Below are positions 1 through 6,316 of a stretch of DNA of 11,586 nt, piece by piece. Position numbers and translations under genes: made by a program. The stretch comes from JAQGMV01 sp050260255 (GTDB lineage Bacteria > Pseudomonadota > Gammaproteobacteria > Burkholderiales > SG8-41). The stretch lies in the NCBI GenBank assembly GCA_050260255.1, contig JBLNBW010000145.1, positions 1 through 11,586 of the forward strand, read 5' to 3'. Positions within the stretch are counted from its first letter, which is position 1, and every line of letters starts with the position of its first letter. The notes under the pieces are model-generated. The model was given only the letters and a program-made list of their open reading frames with translations, had not been told where the DNA came from and ran no database searches.

Positions 1-1014
1 GAGATCGAACAAGCTGTGCAGCACGCGGCTTTCCGCGCCATACGAGGCGCCGAGCACGATGCTCGGATAGAACGCGGCGTTCGCTATGCCGACCTGCGCG
101 TTCGCCGCAGCCATGGCGCGCTCCGCGGCGGCCACGTCGGGGCGACGCTCGAGCACGTCCGAAGGCACGCCTATCGGTACGGCGGGCGGTGCGGGCCTGC
201 GCACGTCCGGCGCGAGCGAGAACTGCGGTGCCGGCACGCCGGTGAGTGTCGCCAGCGCATGTTCGAACTGCGCGCGCGTCCGCTTCAGCACATCGACTTG
301 CGCGAGTGTGCTGTCGAGCAGCGCCTGCTGTTGCGCAACGTCCAGGCCCGAGGCGACGCCCAGATCATGCCGCGCGGTGGCAAGGCCCAGCACACGCCGC
401 TGCAGCTCTATCGAACGCGTGAGCACGTCGAGCTCGATGTCGATGGCCCGCGCGTTGAAGTAGGCGGTTGCGACATCGGCCGTGAGCAGCAGGCGCACGT
501 TTTCGAAATCCGCCGCCGACTGCTCCGCGGTCGCCACCGCCGCTTCTATCGTCCGCTGCACGCGCCCCGAGAAGTCCGCTTCGTAACTCGCGTTGAGCAG
601 CGCGACGTAATCGTTCTGCGTCGTCGAGAATTGCGGCTGGCGCGGGTTGGTGAGCGGCCGGTTGGCGGACAGCGCCTGGCGCGTATCGCGCAGGTTGAGA
701 TTGAGCTGCGGATAGAGCGCAGCGCTCGCCGCATTGAGCTGCGAGCGGGCCTGCGTAAGCCGGGCGTTCGCGAGCGCAAGCGTCGGGCTGCCGGTGAGCG
801 CCTGCTGGATCAGGGCGTCGAGCTGCGCGTCGACGAATGCATGCCACCACGGCCCTTTGGGCGCCGCATCGTTCGGCGTGCCCACGCGCCACGGCGCTTC
901 CACTTGCCAGGCGACCGGCATGTCGAGCGCCGGCTTGCGGTACTCCGGTCCCCCTGCGCACGCCGCAACGAAAGCCATGCCGGTCGCGGCAACGATCAAC
1001 CGGCGTGCCGTCAT
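1..1014 (-). CDS. RND efflux outer-membrane lipoprotein (NodT/OprM family), 3' end missing
   Basis: This is the outer-membrane channel of a tripartite RND pump, trimeric in characterised relatives, which lets substrate leave the cell. The visible 338 residues are open to the left edge; family members run about 450-500, so the C-terminal third is missing. The N-terminus has a lipoprotein signal with lipobox VAAC and modifiable Cys19; residues +2 and +3 (Ala, Gly) are compatible with outer-membrane sorting. TolC-type repeats show as long Ala/Gln/Leu-rich helices, including DVATAYFNAR (about residues 161-170). The family signature SDVLERRPDV lies at residues 285-294, followed by NAAFYPS. The ATG overlaps the adaptor stop as ATGA, and no strong ribosome site precedes it, so translation is probably coupled to the adaptor gene. 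It is the last visible gene of the pump operon. Family assignment is firm; the substrate is unknown. Confidence 0.95.
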   Translation of the reverse strand, partial: MTARRLIVAATGMAFVAACAGGPEYRKPALDMPVAWQVEAPWRVGTPNDAAPKGPWWHAFVDAQLDALIQQALTGSPTLALANARLTQARSQLNAASAALYPQLNLNLRDTRQALSANRPLTNPRQPQFSTTQNDYVALLNASYEADFSGRVQRTIEAAVATAEQSAADFENVRLLLTADVATAYFNARAIDIELDVLTRSIELQRRVLGLATARHDLGVASGLDVAQQQALLDSTLAQVDVLKRTRAQFEHALATLTGVPAPQFSLAPDVRRPAPPAVPIGVPSDVLERRPDVAAAERAMAAANAQVGIANAAFYPSIVLGASYGAESRVLHSLFDL

Positions 1015-2234
1015 TGTGTCGCTTTCGCCGAGGCGGTCGCGGCAGGCGCGATGGCGACGACGTCGCCGTCGCTCAGGGCATCGGGCGGATGCATCACGAT
1101 GCGGTCGGCCGGCTGCAGTCCGTCGAGCACTTCTATCGTGTCGCCGTAGTTGCGCCCGAGCTTCACGGCGCGCAGCTGCACCTTGCCGTCGTCGTTCACC
1201 ACCGCCACGCGCGTGCCGTCGCTGCGGAACATGAGCGTGTTGGTCGAGATGGTCATGGCCTTGCTTGCTTCGAGCGGCAGCTCGACCTGCACGTAGGCGC
1301 CGGGCAGCAGGCGGCCTTCGCGGTTGGGCAGGACGACCTCCACCTGCATGGTTCGCGTCTGGGTATCGATAGAGCCGGACGTACGCGCCACTTCGCCGCG
1401 GAATTTCTCGCCGCGCAGCTCGGATTGCGTGACCGTCACCTTCTGCCCCGCCTTCACGAGCTGCGAGTACGCCTGCGGCACGTTCACGTAGACTCGCAGC
1501 GGATCGGTCTGCGACAGCAGGAAGAGCGCGCGACCCGCGCCGCCGCCGGCGTCGATGAGATCACCCACATCCACGTTACGCCGCGTGACGATGCCCGAGA
1601 ACGGCGCCACGACGCGCTTGAATCCGGTGAGCTCCTGCAGCCGACGGACGTTCGCCTCTGCGGCGGCGACGTTCGCCTGCGCCTGGGCGTACGCGCTGCG
1701 CTTCTCGTCGAGCTCCTGCTGCGACACCGCGTCCTTCTTGCGCAGCGCCTCCCAGCGTTCGACGGTGCTCTTCGCGAGCGCCATGCTGGAGGCCGCCTGC
1801 TCGCGCGCCGCCATCGCCTGCGTGAGCTGCTGATCGAGCTCGGGACTTTCGATCTCGGCCAGCACTTCGCCCTGCTGCACGCGGCTGCCGATGTCCTTGT
1901 ACCACTTGCGCAGATAGCCGCTTGCGCGCGCGGCTATCGGCGACTGCACATAGCCCTGCAGCGTGCCGGGCAGGGCTACCGTCTGCCCTTCCTGGCCGAT
2001 CTTCGGATGGGTGATCTTCACGTACTGCTTGGCGAGCTCGACGCTGCCCGCCTCGAGCGCACGCGCGCTGGAGATACGGCTCATGACCGTCCGGCCGGCG
2101 CCGGCAGCGAGCAGCACGATCACCACCACGGCTGCGATCTTCGCACGGCGCACGATCTGCCGCCGCTTCAAGAGCTCGGCATCGCCCGTATCGAGCGCAT
2201 GCATGCCGAGCGCGGAATGTCTTTCCTGGGACAT
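1011..2234 (-). CDS. RND efflux periplasmic adaptor (HlyD/MFP family)
   Basis: This 407-residue membrane-fusion protein bridges the inner-membrane permease and the outer-membrane channel. A short cytoplasmic N-terminus is followed by one hydrophobic anchor (about residues 33-47). There is no lipobox, so it is probably held by an uncleaved membrane segment. The first lipoyl half-motif is near 115-130 (GEVLAEIESPELDQQ). A helical hairpin rich in Ala, Gln and Glu spans about 133-200, and the second lipoyl half follows at about 207-230 (VVAPFSGIVTRRNVDVGD). Beta-barrel and membrane-proximal domains occupy about 245-395, with the usual PGAYVQVELPL segment near 311-321. An AGGAG site at 2244-2248, inside the end of the permease gene, sits 9 nt before the ATG, and only 3 nt separate the two genes. 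Length and domain order match full-length RND adaptors. Confidence 0.96.
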   Translation of the reverse strand: MSQERHSALGMHALDTGDAELLKRRQIVRRAKIAAVVVIVLLAAGAGRTVMSRISSARALEAGSVELAKQYVKITHPKIGQEGQTVALPGTLQGYVQSPIAARASGYLRKWYKDIGSRVQQGEVLAEIESPELDQQLTQAMAAREQAASSMALAKSTVERWEALRKKDAVSQQELDEKRSAYAQAQANVAAAEANVRRLQELTGFKRVVAPFSGIVTRRNVDVGDLIDAGGGAGRALFLLSQTDPLRVYVNVPQAYSQLVKAGQKVTVTQSELRGEKFRGEVARTSGSIDTQTRTMQVEVVLPNREGRLLPGAYVQVELPLEASKAMTISTNTLMFRSDGTRVAVVNDDGKVQLRAVKLGRNYGDTIEVLDGLQPADRIVMHPPDALSDGDVVAIAPAATASAKATQ

Positions 2235-2237
2235 CGA

Positions 2238-5200
2238 TCAATTCTCCTGGTGCGCAGCGCCGACCGCTTGCCGACCCGATTCCCGGGCCGCGCGCCGCTG
2301 GTCGAGGCGCCGGTGTATCCCCGCGTACACCACGGGCACGAACAACAACGTCGAAACGGTGGCGAAGATCAACCCGCCGATCACCGCACGGCCGAGCGGC
2401 GCATTCTGCTCGGCGCCTTCGCCTATGCCGAGGGCCATGGGGATCATGCCGATGATCATGGCGAGCGCGGTCATCAGCACCGGCCGTATGCGCGTTGCGC
2501 CGGCTTCCAGCGCGGCCGACAGCGCCGGCACGCCTTCGAGCTGGCGATCACGTGCGAACGCGACGAGCAGTATGCTGTTCGCGGTTGCCACACCCATGGT
2601 CATGATCGCCCCGGTGAGCGCCGGCACGCTGAGGGTCGTGCCGGTGATGAAGAGCATCCATGCGATGCCTGCGAGCGCCGCCGGCAGCGCCGCAATGATG
2701 ATGGCCGCGTCTATCCACGACTGGAAATTCACCACGACGAGCAGATACACCAGCACGATCGCCATCGCGAGCCCTATGCCGAGGCCCATGAACGACGAAT
2801 TCATCGTCTCCACCTGCCCGCGCATCGTGACGGTGCTGCCGCGCGGGAGCTTCGCCTGGATCTCGTCGACCTTCTCCTGGACGCGGCTCGCCACGCTCGC
2901 AAGATCGGTGCCCTGCACGCTCACGTACACGTCGACGGCCGGCATGATGTTGTAGCGGGACACGACGGCAAGGCTGCGTCCGGGGCGCGCTTCGACCAGA
3001 TTGCCCAGCAGCTGGCTGGTGCTGCCCGCCGTGGCAGGCGTGCCGACCGGAATGTTGAGCAGGGCGTCGAGCGAGTCGACGCGGTACTGGGGCGTCTGGA
3101 CCGCGATCTGGTACACCACGCCGTTCTGCGGATTGAGCCAGAACGCCGGCGCGGTCTGAAAGCTGCCCGAGAGCGAGACCAACACGTTCTGCCCGACGTT
3201 GAACGCCGTGAGGCCCACCTGCTGCAGCCGCGTGCGATCCATTTCCAGGTCCACCGCCGGATTGTCGAGGCGCTGATGCACGTGCACGTCCACCGCGCCG
3301 GGAATCTGGCGTATCGACTTGGCGATCTCCGCGGCGAGCTCGGCGTTCTTCGTGAGGTTGGGGCCGCGGAACTGCACGTCGATCGCGGCAGGCAGGCCGA
3401 AGTTCAAGATCTGCGTGACGATGTCCGCCGGCTGAAAGAAAAACTCGACGCCGGGAAAGCGCTTCGGAAGCTCGGTACGCAGCAGGGTGACGTACTCTTC
3501 CGTCGGCCGATGCCCTTCCCGCAGCGACATGAGAATTTCGCCGTCCAGCATGCCGAAGGTGCCCGCGTTGCTGTACGACAGATTGATGCCGCTGTTGGGC
3601 ACGCCGAGGTTATCGAGCACCGTCTCGAGCTCGCTGCGCGGTATCAGCTCGCGTATCGCCGCTTCCACCGCATCGGCGATGCGCGCCGTCTCCTCGATCC
3701 GCGTTCCGGTCGGTGCCCGGATGTGGAGGCGGATCTGCCCCGCGTCCACGCTCGGGAAGAAATCCCGTCCGAGTATCGGGTAGAGCAGGCACGAGAGCAC
3801 GCAGAAGCCGAGGAAGAGAAAGGCAAAGGCTCTGCGCTTTGCCAGCATCGCGGAGAGCGTCAGCGTGTACGCGCGGCGCACGCGCTCGAACTGCTGATCG
3901 AAGCTGCGGTACAGGCGCTGCAGCAGGCTTGGCTTCGCCGCGTCCGACGCATGGCCGCTTTTCATGAGCAGCATGCACAGCGTCGGCACCAGCGTTCGCG
4001 ACAGGATGTACGACGCGGCCATCGCGAACACCACCGCTTCGGCCATCGGCACGAACAGGAAGCGCGCAACGCCGGACAGGAAGAACATCGGCACGAAGAC
4101 GATGCAGATGCACAGCGTGGACACGAAGGCCGGCACGCCGATCTCGCCCGCGCCCACGAGTATCGCCTCCGTGAGCGGCGTCCCGGCGTGAAGATGGCGC
4201 TCGATGTTCTCTATGGTCACGATCGCCTGGTCGACCAGGATACCGACCGAGAGCGCCAGCCCGCCGAGGGTCATGATGTTGAGCGTCTCGCCGAGCGCGA
4301 ACAGTGCAAGAATCGAGGCGAGAACCGAGAGCGGTATCGTGAGCGCGATGATGAACGTGCTGCGCCAGTTGCCGAGGAACAGCAGGACCATGAGCGCGGT
4401 GAGCACCGCCGCGATCAGCGCCTCGATCACGACGCCGCTCACGGCCGCCTTGACGAACACCGACTGGTCGAACAGCGAGCTCACCTTGATGTCTTCCGGC
4501 AGTATCTGGGTCGCGCGCGGCAGGAGGTCCTTCACGTTCTGCACGATGTCGAGCGTCGACACGCCGGCATTCTTCAAGATCGACAGCAGCACGCCGCGCT
4601 CGCCGTCCTGGCGCACGATGTTGGTCTGCGGCGAAAAGCCGTCACGCACGGATGCGACGTCGCGCAGGTACGTCGTCGCGCCCGCACTCGTGCGCACCGG
4701 CAGGTCGCTCAAGCCGCTGATCGCGTCCGGCGAGGCGTTCATGCGCACGCTGTATTCCGTCGGCCCGAATTTCGCCGTGCCGGACGGCAGGATCAGGTTC
4801 TGGCTGTTCACGGCGGCGACGACGTCGGCCGGCGCCAGCCCGCGCGCCTGCAGCGCCTGGATGTCGAGATCGACCGAGATCACGCGAATCTTGCCGCCGT
4901 ACGGAAACGGCACCGCCACGCCGGGTATCGTCACGAGCTGCGGACGTAGCTGATTCACCGCCGCATCGAACACCGACTGCTCGGGACGCGTCGGACTGGA
5001 GAGCGCGAGCTGTATGACGGGAATCGAGGACGCGGAGTACTTGATGACGAGCGGCGGTGTGATGCCCGGCGGAAGCTGCCGCACCTGCGTTTGCATCGCC
5101 GCGACCACCTGCGCCAGCGCGGTTTGTATGTTGGCGCTCGGCTGAAAGAACACCTTGATGACGGTGATGCCGGCAAGCGACGTCGATTCGATGTGCTCGA

Positions 5201-5465
5201 TGTCGCTCACCGTCGTGGTGAGCCCGCGCTCGCTCTGCCCGGCGATGCGCTGCCCCATTTCCTGCGCGGGCAGCCCGTTGTACGTCCAGATGATGCTCAC
5301 CACCGGGATGTTGATCTCCGGGAAGATATCGGTCGCCATGTTGCGCAGCACGAATGGCGTGGCGAGCACGATGAGGAGCGCCATGACGATGAACGTGTAC
5401 GGCCGCGACAGCGCGAGCCGGACCACGGGCGGCGCCGAAACGCCTTTCGGAGCGGTGGGGTGCAT
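2238..5465 (-). CDS. RND efflux permease, inner-membrane proton/substrate antiporter
   Basis: This 1075-residue protein is a full-length AcrB-superfamily pump subunit and should work as a trimer in the inner membrane. TM1 lies at about residues 22-41, followed by the conserved start of the porter domain (DIFPEINIPVVSI, 46-58). TM2-6 span about 340-500, TM7 about 545-565, a second periplasmic domain about 570-885, and TM8-12 about 890-1050. TM4 reads GILVDQAIVTIEN, so Asp412 is followed by Gln413 where AcrB has a second Asp. TM10 reads GVATANSILL, with Ala962 where AcrB has its relay Lys. This fits a non-AcrB branch of the family, and the substrate (drug, metal or other) cannot be assigned. 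The chosen ATG has no Shine-Dalgarno, but homology starts within the first 15-20 residues, so a much later start is unlikely. It is the first gene of the pump operon; no regulator gene is adjacent. Confidence 0.96.
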   Translation of the reverse strand: MHPTAPKGVSAPPVVRLALSRPYTFIVMALLIVLATPFVLRNMATDIFPEINIPVVSIIWTYNGLPAQEMGQRIAGQSERGLTTTVSDIEHIESTSLAGITVIKVFFQPSANIQTALAQVVAAMQTQVRQLPPGITPPLVIKYSASSIPVIQLALSSPTRPEQSVFDAAVNQLRPQLVTIPGVAVPFPYGGKIRVISVDLDIQALQARGLAPADVVAAVNSQNLILPSGTAKFGPTEYSVRMNASPDAISGLSDLPVRTSAGATTYLRDVASVRDGFSPQTNIVRQDGERGVLLSILKNAGVSTLDIVQNVKDLLPRATQILPEDIKVSSLFDQSVFVKAAVSGVVIEALIAAVLTALMVLLFLGNWRSTFIIALTIPLSVLASILALFALGETLNIMTLGGLALSVGILVDQAIVTIENIERHLHAGTPLTEAILVGAGEIGVPAFVSTLCICIVFVPMFFLSGVARFLFVPMAEAVVFAMAASYILSRTLVPTLCMLLMKSGHASDAAKPSLLQRLYRSFDQQFERVRRAYTLTLSAMLAKRRAFAFLFLGFCVLSCLLYPILGRDFFPSVDAGQIRLHIRAPTGTRIEETARIADAVEAAIRELIPRSELETVLDNLGVPNSGINLSYSNAGTFGMLDGEILMSLREGHRPTEEYVTLLRTELPKRFPGVEFFFQPADIVTQILNFGLPAAIDVQFRGPNLTKNAELAAEIAKSIRQIPGAVDVHVHQRLDNPAVDLEMDRTRLQQVGLTAFNVGQNVLVSLSGSFQTAPAFWLNPQNGVVYQIAVQTPQYRVDSLDALLNIPVGTPATAGSTSQLLGNLVEARPGRSLAVVSRYNIMPAVDVYVSVQGTDLASVASRVQEKVDEIQAKLPRGSTVTMRGQVETMNSSFMGLGIGLAMAIVLVYLLVVVNFQSWIDAAIIIAALPAALAGIAWMLFITGTTLSVPALTGAIMTMGVATANSILLVAFARDRQLEGVPALSAALEAGATRIRPVLMTALAMIIGMIPMALGIGEGAEQNAPLGRAVIGGLIFATVSTLLFVPVVYAGIHRRLDQRRAARESGRQAVGAAHQEN

Positions 5466-5473
5466 GGTCGGGC

Positions 5474-5490
5474 GATTGTATCGGAGAAGG
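5474..5490 (-). promoter_or_regulatory. Possible -10 element just upstream of the pump operon
   Basis: On the minus strand a TACAAT hexamer (5475-5480) ends 9 nt before the permease ATG. No good -35 box is found at 16-18 nt. A TTGTGT lies 13 nt upstream, which is too close. If the hexamer is real, the transcript would begin within about 0-3 nt of the ATG, giving a leaderless or near-leaderless message, which fits the missing ribosome site. This is a weak prediction from sequence alone. Confidence 0.25.
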
Positions 5491-5609
5491 CTTACACAAC
5501 CTTACGGAAGACCATAATGTGGTGCCACCATTCGGCTCGTGACGCCCCGTCAGGCGGACGCTCAGTCGCCGCCGGATTCCATCATGCGCGAGGGGCTGAC
5601 GCGCGCGGC

Positions 5610-5638
5610 GAGGGGTCGCCGGGCCGGTGTGCTATCCT
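5610..5638 (+). promoter_or_regulatory. Candidate extended -10 promoter for the DUF6806-like gene
   Basis: The sequence TGCTATCCT at 5630-5638 matches an extended -10 (TG, one base, then TATCCT against TATAAT). No recognisable -35 lies 17 nt upstream, as expected when an extended -10 compensates. Transcription would start near 5645, leaving a leader of about 35 nt that contains the GAGG ribosome site. Prediction only. Confidence 0.4.
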
Positions 5639-5670
5639 TGCATCTCCTGCCGTTTCCCGAGTTGCCCTCC

Positions 5671-5674
5671 GAGG
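5671..5674 (+). promoter_or_regulatory. Ribosome binding site GAGG that sets the start at 5680
   Basis: GAGG ends 5 nt before ATG 5680 and 11 nt before a second in-frame ATG at 5686. Either could be used. It argues against the upstream GTG at 5539 and ATG at 5584, which have no such site. Confidence 0.55.
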
Positions 5675-5679
5675 TTCCT

Positions 5680-6234
5680 ATGCGTATGGAAGTCCACGTT
5701 CACGGCTCTGCATTCCTGTGCAAAGGCGTCCGCCTGGCGCAAGCCGAGCAGGCCTTGCGGCCCTGGCTCGACTACCTCGACGTCGATCACATCGCCGATG
5801 CGCACAGCCTGGAGCGCGAGGAGCCGGGCATCAGCTTCGACACGCGCGAGCGCGTGATCAACATCTGCTGGACGGGCGAAGTGGGCCGCAGCTTCCACAG
5901 CCGCCTCACCGAGGCGCTGCACAATCTCGGGCCGCTCACCGAGTACGCCTCCGAGATCGAGGTGACCTACTATCCGGACCATGGCGACGATGAGTTCTAC
6001 CAGATGTTCATCGGGCCCACGCCCGAGGCGATCCATGAGTTCCGCCGCCAGTGCGTGGTGGAGGACGTGACCAATCTCCTGACGCGCCACATCGGCAAAG
6101 CCGAGGTGGACCAGGTGGCGGCGCTCATCAACGATCTCTTCGAGAAGGGCGCTGCGCTGCAGCCTGCCACGCCGGACAGCAACGTCACTTCGACCGTGAT
6201 CCCGCTGCACCCGAGAAACAAGCATCTGCACTAG
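5680..6234 (+). CDS. DUF6806-like protein of unknown function
   Basis: A soluble, acidic protein of 184 residues with no signal peptide or membrane segment, so probably cytoplasmic. From memory it resembles the DUF6806 family found mainly in Burkholderiales. The N-terminal EVHVHG strand, the EEPGISFD segment (about residues 47-54), the CWTGEV segment, the IEVTYYPD strand, FIGPTPEAI (about 108-116) and a C-terminal helical part (EDVTNLLTRHIGKAE) all fit that pattern. No catalytic motif stands out. His residues cluster at the N-terminus (His6, His8) and near the C-terminus (His176, His182, His184). The start at 5680 is chosen because family-like sequence begins at once and GAGG lies 5 nt upstream. 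It appears monocistronic, with its own promoter and a strong terminator 17 nt after the stop. The CDS is firm; the family name is moderately sure; the function is unknown. Confidence 0.85.
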   Translation: MRMEVHVHGSAFLCKGVRLAQAEQALRPWLDYLDVDHIADAHSLEREEPGISFDTRERVINICWTGEVGRSFHSRLTEALHNLGPLTEYASEIEVTYYPDHGDDEFYQMFIGPTPEAIHEFRRQCVVEDVTNLLTRHIGKAEVDQVAALINDLFEKGAALQPATPDSNVTSTVIPLHPRNKHLH

Positions 6235-6250
6235 CCGATGACCGACAAAT

Positions 6251-6281
6251 AAAAAAGGGCTGCCGAGGCAGCCCTTTTTTT
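6251..6281. terminator. Bidirectional rho-independent terminator
   Basis: Six A residues, the stem GGGCTGC paired with GCAGCCC around a CGAG loop, then seven T residues. Because it has an A-tract on one side and a T-tract on the other, it works on both strands. It lies between the stop of the DUF6806-like gene (6234) and the stop of the converging large-subunit gene (6317), so it should end both transcripts. Confidence 0.95.
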
Positions 6282-6316
6282 GAGGGGGTGTAGTCTCCCC
6301 GCCATCGTCCGCGCTG

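Larger units (their letters stand above)
5466..5679. other. Divergent intergenic region between pump operon and DUF6806-like gene
   Basis: These 214 nt separate two divergently transcribed units and must hold both promoters. An imperfect inverted repeat lies at 5516-5532 (TGGTG, one base, CACCA, flanked by AA and TT), a possible regulator site. The pentamer GTAAG occurs twice on the minus strand within 5487-5508. No small ORF here has convincing coding character. The plus-strand frame stays open from a GTG at 5539 into the DUF6806-like gene, but that stretch is Arg/Pro/Ala-rich and looks non-coding. Confidence 0.6.

Noticed and set aside
837..4949. A 1370-codon open frame on the plus strand, antisense to the pump genes
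   Set aside because: Its translation is dominated by Arg, His, Ala and Glu with no recognisable domain, and it lies opposite three well-conserved genes. In GC-rich DNA the antisense frame often lacks stops because of codon bias.
5539..5679. Upstream extension of the DUF6806-like gene from GTG 5539 or ATG 5584
   Set aside because: The extra residues are low-complexity Arg/Pro/Ala-rich, would overlap the candidate promoter, and lack a ribosome site. GAGG sits right before ATG 5680.
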